From the NCBI GenBank assembly GCA_017871115.1, contig JAFCIZ010000004.1, forward strand, positions 658,501-722,500: a stretch of DNA of 64,000 nucleotides, in the 5' to 3' direction. Shown piece by piece: positions 12,627 to 26,235 of this stretch (position 1 is the stretch's first letter; every line of letters starts with the position of its first letter). The position numbers and the translations under genes are program-made. The notes beneath the pieces are model-generated. The model ran no database searches and was not told where the DNA came from. It worked only from the letters and a program-made list of their open reading frames with translations. Source of the stretch: Cunninghamella blakesleeana (Eukaryota; Mucoromycota; Mucoromycetes; Mucorales; Cunninghamellaceae).

Positions 12627-15600
12627 TTATTTAACAAGAGAATGGTTATCTACTAATTCTTCAATGATACTTTTGCCATTATGTGATTGTTCAGCCATAT
12701 TTTCTAAAATATCTAATTCACCTGATTTTTCACACATAGATCTAAACACACCATTTTTGTTTTGTAATAAAGCGTATGGGCTGTCATATTCAACAACCTT
12801 TCCATGATCTAATACAAGTACACGATCATAATCAATGATGGAACGAATTCTATGAGCTATAGTAATAATTGTACTGTTACTAAATTCTTCACGGATGGTT
12901 ATTTGAATGTTGGAATCGGTTTCAAAATCTACACTAGCTGTTGCTTCATCCATAATAATCAATTTACTATTCTTCAATAAGGCACGTGCAAGACAAAGTA
13001 ATTGTTTTTGCCCTTGACTAAAATTTACCAAAGGATAAAATAAAATAACAATAATAAGTTAATATGAAAATAAAATGAATAATAATAATAATAATGGTAA
13101 ATATATATAAATTGTCAAAAGTTTTTACCTAAAGTTAGATCCACCATCAGAAATTTGTTGGTCCAAACTTGTAATGACAGCAGTAGAGATATCATTATTT
13201 TCTGGTTCATCAGTATTTAGTTCTTGTACAGAAGTTGAGGGAGAAGCTTGTTTCTTTTGATTCATGCTAGGATTAGCCAAATGAGAACGAATCAAGGAAT
13301 TCCAAATTTCAGAGTCATCATGTTCATCAAAAGGATCCAAGTTGGAGCGGATTGTACCTGAGAATAAGACAGCTTCTTGGGGAATAATGGTAATTTTTGA
13401 TCTCAAGTCTTCTAAACCAATATGAGCAATATCAATACCATCCATAATAATGGAACCCTTACTTGGTTCTAAAAATCTAAAGAAACTGAGAGCTAAAGTT
13501 GATTTACCAGAAGCAGTTTTTCCTACAACAGCTATTTTTTCATGAGGTTTGACATCAAAAGAAATACCACGGATAACGGCAGGTAATTCTGGACCATAGC
13601 GAATTTCAAGATCTTTGACTTCAATAGCAGCAGTAGTTGGCCATGCAGCAGGAGGACGACGGCCTTCAATAATAGAAGGAGCTTCTTGATCAATCAATAA
13701 ATATTCTTGTATACGTTCTACACTATTAAGATCCATTTCAACTTGGGTGTATTGACGAATAAACCAATATACATTAGTCAAGAAACTAGCTGCATAGAAT
13801 AACGAGATACCAGCCATACCAGCATCAAGCTTATCAATATTTATTAAAATAAAGATACCAGTAGATAATGTAACAAAGGCACCAGTAAATTCAATACGGC
13901 AGTATAACCAACGATTTGTCATCCAAAGTAAATAAAATGGTGCAACATAAGTATCTAATTTTTCGTACATAGTAAGAAGGAATCTATTTTGACTACCATA
14001 AGCACGAATAGTTGTTACGCCGACAAGTGATTCTGTAAAATGAGAATAGATAGGTGATCTACTAACAGAGTTTAATCGTTTTAATTCTCTGGAAATACGT
14101 AAATAGAATGTACCAATAAGGAAGTATACACCACCTATTTTTTTTTTATAATAATAGTAATATTAATAGTGAAATAAAAAAAGCAAGTTAAAAAATAGAT
14201 AGCAGCCATAATAATAAATAAAACTTATATATACACATGACCATATGGTTAATTACTTACTGATAAGGAAAGCAGTGATTAAGAATTGAGGAGTAATAAC
14301 AGAAATAACAATGATGGATTGAATCAAACCTGTAGTACATTCCAATAAGAAACTAGCGGATCTAGCCATACGGAAATCAACAGTTGTAACATCTTTACCA
14401 AAACGATTTAAAATTCTTCCAATAGGAGTAGTATCAAAGAATCTCATAGGAGCATAAATAATACGGTTTAATAACTTATTAAATAATGTTTTTGCACCAA
14501 GAATAGAACCCCAATACAATAATATACTTCTGAGAGTATCAAAAATGACGAAGGAGAAACATAATATTAAGTAAACAGTAATGTAATAATTAACGTCGGT
14601 TTCTTTTGCATAAGATTTTAATGTTTGATAAGTTGAAATAGCGAAATCATCTTGAACAGTCATCAAAGAGACATTAGGTTCAGCATAAGAGGCAGCCCAA
14701 ATACGTAACCACCAAGTTTCAGCAAAGGTGGTAAATCTTGAAATAATATAAGAAAATACCAAAGCAATCCAGAATGTCCATCCACCACATGCAGCAAGGT
14801 ATGTTTTATAAACATCAAATTTGACTTGACCACTAGCAGATTCTTCTTCAGCGATTAATTTTTTAGACGTTGTAGATTTATTAATATCGTAATCTTCATC
14901 TTCATCTACTAATTTTACTTCACTTTCTTTTTTATTAGCTTCATCAGAACTATCTTCATTTAAGACGGCTTCTTCGCCAAGCAAATTGATTAAGCTTCCA
15001 TTTGCTTTTAACGTTTCAACATATCCGTGACCAGTAATATTTCCTTTTTCAACTTTAACTAAATATTGCGCAGCAGGTAAACATAAACGGACATGATGTG
15101 TAACAAGGATAATAGTACGTCCTTTTAATAAATCACCAGATATACAGTGTTGGAAAATATGCTTAGCAGTATGAGAATCAACAGCACTAAGACAATCATC
15201 TAAGAGGATGGTTTTTGCATTTGAATAGACTGCACGAGCAAGAGAAACTCTATTTAAATACAAAGGTAGATTAAAAAAAAGAATAAAAGATTGGATTCAT
15301 ATGGAAGACCAGCGTTATATAGCCTTATTATTTTTTCTTCGCTATTTATTTTATTTTATTTTATTTTATTTTATTATATATATATATATATATATGTATT
15401 TACCTTTGCTTTTGACCACCAGATAAAGAAATACCTTTTTCACCAATTTCAGTAAAGTCACCATCAGTGAGAATGTTTAAATCTTTAACCAAAGCACATT
15501 GCTGTAAAACTTTTTTATAACGAACAGGGTCGAATGGTTGACCGAACAAAATATTTTCACGAATAGTAGCGTGTTGTAAATAAGATTGTTGAGCCACATA

Positions 15601-16281
15601 AGCGACACCATCCAATTTTAATCCAGTATTTTCTTCAACGATTGAATAGTCTCGATCAGTGATGATTTTATTTTTTGATGGTAAATATACTCTTCCTGAT
15701 ACAATATCCATTTCCCCTAATAAAGCATGTAAAATAGATGTTTTTCCGGAACCAGTTGGACCACAGATTAAACTGAGTTCACCGACAGGGAAACTAAATG
15801 CAGGTATTTTTAATGAGAATGGTTGATGTTTATTTTCAGCTCTTTCATTTAATGTTGTATCATCATTGTTGCTTAAGGAGGTTGAAGAAGAGGTAGCCGA
15901 GATAGTTGTGGCAGGTGCAGTATTATCACCTTTAGTCACTTTAGTATCATTTTTAGCAGTGGATTCTTTAGATTCAGTTGTTGACCCAATATGCCATTGG
16001 AAGACGGAAGATTCAAAACCAGCTCTAGCAATAACATCTTCTGGAGTTTCATTATCAGCGACTTTGATGGGAGGGTTTTCAATACCATCTCCAACTTCAG
16101 GTTCTTCAAGGTAATTTATAATACGTTTCAAACTTACATAGCATTCAGTAAAAGTACTAACAGAATCAGGAATTAAAATGATAGGTGCTCTAAGCATATC
16201 AAATAAGGTAATACTAACAAATACAACACTATATAAAATATACAAATAAATAAATCATTATATAAATAGTGAGTCATTTGA

Positions 16282-16328
<47 letters not shown>

Positions 16329-17448
16329 AAATAAAGAAGAAAAATAATAATCAAAATTTACCTGGCAGTTAATTCGTTTCCAGACACTTTGGTGTACCAA
16401 ATAAAAGAACTTGCAGTGACAAGTACAGGAATAGAGAGGAAAGCAACATTTAAGAGCACATCATAAGTAACAGTCCAAACCAATTTATTTACTTCAGCTT
16501 TACGAGCTTCTTGTACCCTATCCTTCCAATTTTTTTCCCAAGCAAAGTATTTAATCATACGAATTCCTTGTAAAAGTTCATTGACTAAATCATTTCTTTT
16601 ATCTTTTGCATGAGCTAAACCTTCGTAAGCGTTACCAATTTTTTTAACAAGGAACCAACTCAATGGGAAGAAAGATACCATAACACCAAGACCAACAAAT
16701 GCAGCTACACCTAAAAGATGATATAAATAAGTAATAGCAATAGCAAGTTCCAAAGGAGCATTATAAAACATCTACATTAAATGAAAAATAGAAAGAGTAA
16801 GAGATCATTATTATTTTTGTCACCATAAATGAACAATCGATTTCATTTATATACTTACAAAGATATAAGCAGGTAAATCAGCAATACGGTCAGCATCCAA
16901 ACTCATCAAGTTAGTGATTTTTCCAGTACCACTAACAGATGTGGCTTCTTCACCATCTTTTTGATCATCCAATTTTCCAGACATATCTTTTCTTTTTAAA
17001 GTCTTTTCATAAATTTCAGCATCCAACATACAAATAGTTCTTACATTCCATCTTCTACCAGCGTAAAGTTGAATATTGTTACACAATAATTTTGCGATAC
17101 TGACGGTAAACATACCAAATACAAATCCATAAGCTGTTTGAATAGGTCTACCTTTAGGATCTTCAATATATTCTAAAAACTTTTGTTGGAAAAAGGGACT
17201 TAAATAACCAATAGATACTGCTAAACTTGAGAAAATAAATTGGGACCAAATAGCACTCTTGTTGGCACTATAGATTCTTCTTAAAAGTTGTTTACGTTTT
17301 AACCATTTCTTTGTATCCACGAATTCCCAATAATTAAATCTTGCAAGATGATGATAAGTTAAAGAATAAATGTCATCTCTAGTTACTGCTTTTCTAAATC
17401 CATATACTACCAAAGCGTTTACCTACGATATGTTTGTATGTATGTATG

Positions 17449-17485
<37 letters not shown>

Positions 17486-17649
17486 TAGGTTGATATGATT
17501 TTTTTTCTGTAAAACTATTTTTGCCCTATATTATCTATTTATTACCCATTGAAAGCTTGCCCAAGATAGAATACTAGCTGTTGATTCAGGACAAAGTTTC
17601 AAATTCTAAATAAATAAATAAATAAATATATAAAGTTTAATAAACACTT

Positions 17650-17696
<47 letters not shown>

Positions 17697-18737
17697 AATG
17701 AAATATAATATAATACAATATAATAACCTACGTTACGATAAACAACACCATCTTTTATTTCTAAATTTTCATCATCAGTAGTATCAAGGTTGGAAGGGTT
17801 TAATGGGTGAGGAGTTGTACCAAGAACTAAAGCTAAGACAAGTGTAAGAGCCAAGTTGATCCATTCCCATTTTCTTTCATAGTCTTCTTTTTGAGCTACT
17901 CTAAGTAAACTAAGTGAAGCATCAATAGTAGCCAAGGCATAAATAAGGAATAAATAATAAATATAATGACGAGATTTAAATTGAATAGTATTAGGAGCAG
18001 TTAAAACTAATACAAAAAGACCACCCTAAGTACGTAGTACAATAGTTTTTTTTTTTTTAAAATAAAAAGGCGGAAGTTTAAAAAGTTATCTTCATAATTT
18101 TTTTTTTTAAATCAATATATATTACTATATTTATCTTACATAAACTAAAGCTAAAGAAATAGGATTTATATTACAATGATTTCCATGAATATACATATAA
18201 ATCCAGCCGGCCATTTCAAATGGAATTAATAATAATTGAATCCATTTACGATATTTAAATGATACATCAAATCGAGAATCAATTGCCTTATCATTTCTTG
18301 CTTTCCAGCGCGCAAAGATAAACCATGTTAGTGTAACATTGAAAATGATAAAAGGAATAGATCCCTTTAATAAGCTACTTTTTAATAAATAATAACAACA
18401 ACAAAACATCAATATATTTTTTTTTTTATCTTTCTCTTCTTTTTATCACTTCATCATTTTTATTTTGATGATGGTTTTCTTTTTCTTTTACTCTCACTTA
18501 ATAATAAAGAAAATAGTATTTAATTATTTATTACCTATTCCATGAACAAATAGGATCGTAATCCTATATATTAGTATTATTTTATAATATATGTATATAG
18601 TTCATTCATTTTACGAAAATAAGAGAAAAAAAAAGAGAGAAATAGAAAGAAATGATTTTTTTATATAATTTTATTACTATGGTTAAAATTATTATTATTA
18701 TTTGTTTTGTTTCCTTTATTTATCCAGCTCTTACCAT
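12627..18737 (-). CDS. ABCC/MRP-type ABC transporter (YCF1/YBT1-like), full length
   Basis: Eleven exons: 18737-18735, 18563-18535, 18377-18140, 18025-17732, 17605-17546, 17422-16859, 16771-16362, 16228-15404, 15249-14261, 14134-13129, 13017-12627. They total 4809 nt, 1602 residues. Layout is TMD0, TMD1, NBD1, TMD2, NBD2. NBD1 has Walker A GPTGSGKT (689-696), signature LSGGQ (801-805) and Walker B TILLDD (821-826). NBD2 has Walker A GKTASGKS (1342-1349), signature FSQGQ (to about 1476) and Walker B LIIMDE (1492-1497). A linker rich in S/T/D/E separates the NBD2 Q-loop region from its signature, as in fungal bile-acid-type transporters. Such pumps usually export glutathione conjugates or organic anions, often into the vacuole. 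The start is an exon holding only ATG (see findings); the next exon reads DYDPICSW, typical of ABCC N-termini. A less likely start is the ATG at 18409. Confidence 0.93.
16281..16329. repeat. (AAAT)n microsatellite in an ABC transporter intron
   Basis: About 12 tandem AAAT units lie in the intron between exons 7 and 8 of the ABC transporter. They make no coding contribution. Confidence 0.9.
17651..17694. repeat. (TA)n microsatellite in an ABC transporter intron
   Basis: A long alternating TA run lies in the intron between exons 4 and 5. Comparable TA runs occur in other introns, for example 17455-17480, 44172-44221 and 48293-48320. Confidence 0.85.
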
Positions 18738-19374
18738 TAATTATCTTTTATAATTGATTTTTTTTAAAAAAAAAATCAAAATCCCAAAGGAAAAAAAAAA
18801 AAGGAGAAGGAAAAAAGAGAAGAAAGAAAGAAAAAAGAAGCCGAAAATGCCCACATAAATACTTGAGAAAATAATAATAAAAAACTTTTTTATCGTGGAG
18901 GCTGCGGTTTGTGGATTGATGAATTAAAGTTATTTTCCAAATTAAACAAATCTATTCTCTATATATAGAAATTAATTCTATGTTGGGCAGCTGTTTTATA
19001 AAAAAAAAAGATTACCAATGACTGATTGCTGTTGTCATTCAAAGTAATTCTTTTGTAATGATTAAAAGCTTTTTCGTCATAGAGTCGACATTATAAAAGT
19101 AATAAAAAAACATTTATATATAAATTAAGTAACGCAAAAAAAACTTTATTATTTTTTTTTTTGATTTCTATTTTTATAATCTATAAAAAGCGTACATATA
19201 AATCAGAATATATAACTATTTTTTTTTTTTTTTTTGTATACATATATATATATACATATATATATAATCATTATTGATTGTAAAGATAAATGGATTATCT
19301 ATTGCAAAAGAATATAAGCATTCTAGCGATTTATATTTTGATTAATTTTTTCTATAAACTCGTTGGTATTATTT
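18738..19374. other. Intergenic, ABC transporter promoter
   Basis: On the coding strand the stretch just upstream of the ABC transporter ATG is a TnAn palindrome (18756-18777) followed upstream by a pyrimidine-rich run (about 18779-18840). These are likely core-promoter or 5'-UTR sequence. The rest is AT-rich with no ORF. It also includes the 3' flank of the DUF2009 gene. Confidence 0.45.
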
Positions 19375-22333
19375 TTAATTCCATCCACCGCCATCAAATC
19401 CTATAAAGCCTGCTAATAAAAATACATGGAAATAAGGTTTAGATTCAACTTGAGAACACCCTATGAAAAAGAAATTATTGAAAGATCAGAACTAATTAGT
19501 TAAACAATCATAATAATAACCCCACTAAAGAAATAGATTGATGTATATAAACTTACAATTCCAAGCTGATGTTAATCTACCATCAATGCAGCTACCAGCA
19601 TCATAAAAGTTATCGGCTCCAGAACCATCAAAAGCACCTCTAAAAAAATCAGCTGAACCAAAAAAAAAAAAAAAAAAAGATACATATATTTAATTTTTTC
19701 CTTTTCCTGATACTTTACTCTATTTTCTTCTCATAATTTCTTAGTTACCTAATATTTCTTTCCGGCATTGCGCCACACCACCAAATTTCCTATCAAAGTA
19801 CTCTTTTAAGCCTTCTTTTTTTGATATTTCTTCTAATTGGTCGAGTGTAATACATATTGGGCTTAAAATACGAGAAACTTGATTATACTTATAAATAATA
19901 ATAAAAAATAGTTGCTTTTCAGTATATGATCATTTTTATATATATATATAGTAATTATATCCTATTTTGAATATAAGTATTTTGTTATTTCTATTTTTTT
20001 TTAAATTACTTTATCGATAAACATAAGCGCATTGGGCACATTCTTATCACCTAAATGAATAACACTACTTCCAATCCATGTGCCTGCTTTTTTTTGAGCA
20101 CGATAAAGTGTACGATGCATTTCTCTTGATACTAATGGACATGATTGAACTCTATTAAGCCCCTGACCGGTTTGTATAAGCCTATAAGGATTGTTTGGAT
20201 TAAGTATATCTTGATCTGCCAACATCCATAATTTAAACATTTCATTTAAAATTTCCCTCCATAATTTTAACGTTTGATTTACATATATGTACTGAGTCTC
20301 ATGATCATGACTTAATCTATGGCCTTCAGCTCCAGCACTAATTCCTAGTGGATAAGCGGATTCAGAGTTTGTAGGATTGAAGTATTTTTCTAAATAACGC
20401 AATATTTTTTCACAAGGATCTCTAATATAGATATAGAAGTATATATATATATACAGTATATATATGATGAGTATTTTTGTTTTTCTTTTCTATTCTCTCT
20501 CTCTCTCTCTTTAAAAACTATGCTTATATCCAAAATATACCTATTTGCCCGTAAGTATGCATTATTATCACCAATACTATAAAGGCAATGTCGAATTTCA
20601 TCTGCTGATAAACATCTTGATTGGTATTTTCTACTTAATGATTCAACTGCTTTTTCTTTTCTTTTGATTTCCAACTGAATTTGAGATCTTGTTTTACCAT
20701 CTGGAATGATTTCACGAGTAGCAATAAGGATTATTTCTTCATGTAAAAGTTTAAGACCTTTCCTTTCTTCTAAGAAGCCATAAACAGTTTTGATAGGAGC
20801 AACACAATTGAATCCAAGCATTTCTTGAACTTCAGGGATCATGGAATCCTATTTATATATTAAAACCCATTAAATTAGTTAGTAAAATAAGAATAATCTC
20901 TATTTCCTTATAATTATCCATGTAGAATTATATATATATATATATATTACCGAAAGTAAATACATCAGTTTACCATAGGCAGTTCTCATTTTTTCGGGGT
21001 TCATAATTTTATGTCTAATTTTTTTTAAAAATAAAAAAAATTCAATAATCATAAATGTTATCAGTTCTTTCTATTTCTTTTTAATAATAATAATAATAAT
21101 AATAATAATATATTTTTACCTTCTTCCAATCTCAAATATAGTTTGGAAAAAATCTTCATTTTCTTCATAACTACGATCTGCAAAAAGTTCTTGGCCACGT
21201 TTGTAATCACAAGCTAATACTAGTCCAGTCAATATAGCACATAATTCCTTGATCTGAGCAACCACTCGCTTTGCTTTACTTGTATGTGATCCTTTATCAA
21301 TTTTATCTGATAACAAAAAAAGATAATCATATACATGATAATTTAAATAATTACAATTATTAAAACGATCCAATTTTTTTATATTTTGTATTTATTATTC
21401 CTTTATAACATACCTGTATATTCTGTTACATTGAGAGCGGCTTCAAGCCTTTTTACATAAATAAAAGTAAAAAAAAACAGATTATCTATTAGTGTTATTA
21501 TTCTATCCATCTAATTATTGTATATACAAAGGAAATCAAAATACATAAATATAAAAAAACAAATACTCACAATCTTAAATATTTTCTTTCTTCCATTTGT
21601 AGCCGTAAAGGAATATATTTTGAACGGTTTTCCATCCATTCGCCTACATCAAATTCCACAGATTTGCTTTGTTTTGTTGTTTCGGTTGTTGTATGGGCAA
21701 TCGTCTAAAAAAAAGCATATGATATATTGATCAACTATATCAGTGCCTTATTTATTTTTTAGTCTTTAATCAATTCTATCTAACTTACTTTATCCTGTTC
21801 TGAATCATCCTTCATAGTATCCTTGTTGTCACTTTCACTATCAGGTTGTTCCTTTATGTATTTGCTATATGGTTTAAAAGTATGAGATACACGTTTACCA
21901 GTTCTATGAATCATTCCTTTTTGTAAATAATAATAATAATAATAACAGAGTGTTATTACTTTTGGTAGCCATTGTATTATTGTATACTAATATTTTATTT
22001 CATATACCAGAGCAGACTTCACAAAAACATTCATCACATTGCTTACACCATAAACTTGCCTATATTTAAAAAGATTAAGCGAAAAAAGAAGAGAATGAAT
22101 ATATATAACTTTATATATATGCTGCTTTCTTTTTTTTCTTTTTATTGCAAGTTTCTTTAGTTTTGTACTTTTTTTTTTTTTACCTCTTGATCTTTACACT
22201 CAACACAAAAACCAGGCTGGGCTTCTGCCTCTTCACCAATTGGACTATCAGAAACTTCATCAGTATCCATAATGGATATTTTATCTGACAAAATATCATT
22301 CAATTGATGCTTTTTCTCAGAACTAATGTGCAT
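19375..22333 (-). CDS. DUF2009 (UPF0652) family protein with N-terminal Cys cluster
   Basis: Twelve exons: 22333-22184, 22059-22008, 21916-21789, 21704-21571, 21448-21414, 21306-21120, 21014-20951, 20848-20541, 20421-20010, 19887-19749, 19652-19557, 19460-19375. They sum to 1791 nt, 596 residues. Conserved DUF2009 blocks are VGEWMENRSKYIPLRLQ, NPEKMRTAYGKLMYLL, IPEVQEMLGFNC and the C-terminal FDGSGADNFYDAGSCIDG with FIGFDGGGW at the end. Before the domain is a cysteine cluster: CVEC in exon 1, then CKQCDECFCEVC. It has the spacing of a B-box-like zinc site. Function of the family is unknown to me; the zinc site suggests protein or nucleic-acid binding (inference). Exon phases match throughout. 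Confidence 0.85.
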
Positions 22334-23055
22334 GATCTTTTAAAACCAGACAAGGCTATATAAAAGAAAGTGAAAGTGAGAGAGAAAATAAAAAAAAAAA
22401 AAATCGTCCACATAAAAAGAGATTTGTGCTAAAAAAAATAAAAAATCTGAATTTAAAAAGTTTTAAAAGTTTGCCTCTTTATTTTTTGATCACTTTTGCC
22501 ATTAATTTCTCATTCTCTTTAATTCTATTTTTTTATAATATATTTTTATACATAATAAGTTAATAAAACAAATCATCTGCAAAATAATATATACGTTTAC
22601 TCTTGATATAAAACTATAGGAGACTATGGATAAAACAAATAATTTATAATAAATATGAGTATTATTCTTGACAATAATAGAATGGATAAATTCATGTGTT
22701 TATATTCACTTATACAATAAGGCCTTTTTTTTTTTTTGCTGATCTTCAAATATGTCATTGATTAAAATAGCTAACTTTTATATTTCGTTTTAAAAATACA
22801 TAAATATATTTTACTGACGTATGTTATAACTATTAATAGTAAAATACGAAAGATAAGTTTAATATTTGAAGAGTTTATTGTCAAAATAATAATAAAAATA
22901 CTAATAATACATATAAATTAAGAATGAAATGATATAAAAAATATAGTTGATAAGTTTAATAGGAAAAAATTAGAATAAATAAAGATAAAAAAATAGATAT
23001 AAATAACAAATAATTAAAGTTGTAAAAGAATTATTCTAATCAAAAAATAATCCCT
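22334..23055. other. Intergenic, DUF2009 promoter side
   Basis: No gene is supported. The coding-strand sequence upstream of the DUF2009 start is T/C-rich at about 22355-22400. The remainder is featureless AT-rich DNA ending in the 3' flank of the phosphate symporter. Confidence 0.4.
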
Positions 23056-24954
23056 TTATCTGATCAAATTAGGAGCGTTAGTGCCAAATGCGAATAATAA
23101 ACCAGCAATTAAACCAGCAACAGGAAGTGTAAGAATCCAAGAGAAGAAACACCATGAAAGCATCTTCCAGTTAATAGCTTTGATGTTACCATTACATAAA
23201 CCAATACCAGTGGTTGAACCAACAATACAATGAGTAGTAGAAACGGGTAAACCGAGTTTGGAACAAGTCAATACAGTTAAAGCAGCGGCAAGTTCGGCAC
23301 AGAAACCACGGGAAGGAGTGAATAAAGTGATATTGTTACCTAAACTACTCATGACTCTGTAACCTAAAGTAATAAGACCAATATCAATGGCAACACCACC
23401 ATAAGCTAAAATCCAAACAGGAACAGGTACTTTACCGGTGGTATCAACAACAGCAGTTTGCCAGATTTCGAAAATAGAAGCAAGGGGACCAACAGCGTTA
23501 GCAACATCGTTACTACCGTGAGCAAAAGAAGCAGTAGCGGCAGTTAAAATTTGTAAGAAAGAGAAAAGGTATTCAGCATCATCATCATAAAGGGTAGCAG
23601 CATCGTGAATGTGCTTTAATTTTTCATTGCCAACATTACGGACATCTTGATTTAAGCCGTGCATAGCAAGAGTCTTAGCCTTACTTGTGAATTGGGCAAA
23701 TTTACTTTTAGGAGCTTCAGGTTGATCAGCAGAAACTTCAAGTTCGTCACCTTTAGCAACTTGTTTTTCATCAAGAGTGTCATCTTTACCATCAGTGGAA
23801 GCGTTGGAAGAACCAGCAGCAGCATGCATTTCAGGATCAACTTCACGAAGAGTGGGGCGGGGACCTAAGAATGGAACGATAAAGACATGATACCATCTTA
23901 AATCTTCCTTGTTCTTAATACGACGTCTGACCCATGGGACAAAGAAGAACCATGCAAAGGCAGCACAGACAGCACCAATACCGAATGAAATACCAACAGT
24001 AACACCAACGTCCATTTTAGAAGCTTGAGTACCAGGAGCACCTTTATAAATAAGATAGAAAGCTTCAATAGTGGTAGTGAAGAAGAAGAAAACGGGAATT
24101 AAACGAAGACCCCATTTGAAACTGTCAGCTCTACGTAAAACAGCATATTTGGTAATTGTATAAAGGATAGCACCAACGATACCAGCAGCAACGGGTGAAA
24201 GGAACCAAGAAGTAACAATGGAAGAGATACCTCCCCATTCCCATTTAAGTGATCCACCACCAAATCTATTATGTAAAAGATAAAAAATAAATGATTGATG
24301 ATTAAAAACAAGAATAATAAGCATCGTGTACATTAATCAAATTATTATTACTGATATTTTTTTTTATTATTATTAATAGATAAAATTACTTACGCAGAAA
24401 TACCAACACCACAAATGGCACCAACAATAGAGTGAGTAGTACTGACTGGCCAGCCGTTTTTAGAAGCAATAAGAACCCAAATAGCAGAACCCAAGACAGC
24501 ACACATCATAGCCAACATCAAAGTTTCAGGTTGACCTTCAAAGTTTTTAACAGCTAAAATACCACCTTTAATAGTTTCGGAAGTACCTGAACCTAATAAT
24601 AAAGCACCTAAGAATTCAGTGAAACAAGCAATAATGGAAGCTTGGATTAAAGATAATGAGCCGGATGAAACGGATGTTGCGAAGGCGTTAGCTACATCAT
24701 TAGCACCAATACCGTACTATTTATATGAATTTTAAAATAATGAAAAAATGGATGAATATCAATGATATTGCATATTCGTAAATACTATCTTTTTATCTAA
24801 TCAAAACTTATGAAATCATATGTTGTTTATATATATAAACAAATGAAATCAATAACAACTGATCAATAAAATGAAATAAAAAACTTACGGCATCCATAAA
24901 GGCGAACACCATACCAAAGCCAAAAATCCATGTATAATCATAAGGATTCATCAT
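23056..24954 (-). CDS. PHO89: PHO89/PiT-type sodium-phosphate symporter
   Basis: Three exons (24954-24889, 24716-24394, 24265-23056) give 532 residues. The protein has the inverted-repeat PiT signatures, GIGANDVANAF near residue 24 and HGSNDVANAVGPLA in the C-terminal half. The paired motifs PVSTTHSIVGAICGVG and PVSTTHCIVGSTTGIG are also present. Hydrophobic segments cluster at both ends. They flank a hydrophilic central loop rich in K/E/S/D (about residues 280-350), as in PHO89. It would import inorganic phosphate with Na+ at the plasma membrane. Two adjacent ATGs start the gene; the upstream one was used. A CACGTTTT Pho4-like element lies about 375 bp upstream. Confidence 0.93.
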
Positions 24955-25325
24955 CTTGCTTTATTTTTTTTAAACTATATAAAAGGAAATAGTAAGTATA
25001 ATTTAAAAAATAAAAATAAAAAAAGATAAAATGTCGATGATAAAAAGAAAAGAAAAGTAAAAAATTAAAAAAATTATCCTAATTTATTTATATTGATGGA
25101 TTTTTTTTAAAAAAAAAATCAAAGTTTTCTTTATTATCAGTAAACTACTTTATGGAATGTGAAGAACAAACGTTTTCTGGGTGCTAAACTTTTTTTTACA
25201 ATTGATTTGAAAATTCAGCCAATGAGATTATAGAACCTCACCCACGCATTGTTTAAAAAAAAAAGCAGATCAAAGTCGAGAGAATACCAGGATTTCCAAA
25301 AGATTGTATTTACTTTTTTGAAAAT

Positions 25326-25333
25326 AAAACGTG
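25326..25333 (-). promoter_or_regulatory. CACGTTTT element upstream of PHO89
   Basis: On the coding strand this reads CACGTTTT, the weaker Pho4 binding form known from yeast PHO promoters. It lies about 372-379 bp upstream of the symporter start. The motif is visible; regulation by phosphate is inference from the gene's identity. Confidence 0.35.
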
Positions 25334-26034
25334 ATGACATGATGGTACGAATTATTTAAAGTTCAAATATATCTAGCTTTTATATTACTTTGTTTTTTTT
25401 GTCGTTAACAATTATCATCTTTTTAAGTATATAAATATAATTAATTGAGTTGACACTAATAATAAATAAATAAGATGATCTTTTTTTTTTTTCTGATTGA
25501 TTGAAATAAAATCTTTAAAGAATTCAAAATGAAAAAATAAATATATAATAGAAAAATAGTTTTTATAAAAAAGAAGTCTTTTATTATTTAAGAGTATTTA
25601 TTTATTTATATATCTAATTTATATGTATATATATAAATAAGTTAGCATTTATACAACGACGATTTTATCAATATTAATAATTATATATAAATAAAAGTAA
25701 TAAAATATTACAATAACCTAAATTAGCTTTTTTTTTTTGTTTTTTATTTTTTTTGTTTTCGATCTGTCCAATTGTTTTAATCCAAATTGACCTTCTCCCT
25801 GATTTTGTGCTATTGATTCATTCCGATTGTATTTCCAAAAAAGAAAAAAAAATCCCAAGTCGATTTTTTTTATATCCAGCCAATCTATTACCTATGCTAA
25901 TAGTACCTATTAAATTCTAATTTAAAAAAAAAATCTAGTAAAAAAATAAAACGACTCAAAAACACTACGCAGGTATTATCCTGTTCAGCTAGAGTATGAT
26001 CTCAGCAATGATAATAAAATCAAAGCACCCCCTT

Positions 26035-26041
26035 TGAGTCA
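26035..26041. promoter_or_regulatory. TGAGTCA bZIP-type site
   Basis: An exact TGAGTCA heptamer, the AP-1/Gcn4 core, lies about 1.1 kb upstream of PHO89 and 194 bp past the sugar-porter stop. Which gene it might serve is unclear and it may be chance. Confidence 0.2.
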
Positions 26042-26235
26042 TATAAATCAAAAAAAAATTATAATTTTTTGATTTATTCTAAATATAAATTAAGTAGTAT
26101 AGTAGTATAGTATAGTAGTATAGTAATTAAATATTAAAACAATAAAAAAAAATACACTGAAAAAAAATTTGATTATTACAAGTTTTTTTTTTTCTTTTTT
26201 CTTTTTTCTTCCTCTTCTTTTCGTTCCTTACCTAA

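Larger units (their letters stand above)
24955..26235. other. Intergenic, PHO89 promoter region
   Basis: This 1.3-kb stretch between the phosphate symporter start and the sugar transporter stop has no ORF worth calling. It includes a TnAn palindrome at 25101-25118, a Pho4-type half-site at 25326-25333 and a TGAGTCA at 26035-26041. A hairpin-like TCAAAG...CTTTGA lies at about 26021-26038, and an imperfect tagtatag repeat at 26094-26125. Confidence 0.45.

Noticed and set aside
15866..16176. Two + strand ORFs antisense to the ABC transporter
   Set aside because: Shadows of the linker before NBD1; no independent signals.
18131..18412. ABC transporter starting at the ATG near 18409 (MFCCCYYLL...)
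   Set aside because: The upstream exon encoding [10 protein letters not shown] has good splice sites and family match; the Cys/Tyr/Leu lead is intron translation.
23652..23868. ORFs on both strands inside PHO89
   Set aside because: Shadows of the PHO89 central loop in other frames; the true frame carries all PiT motifs.
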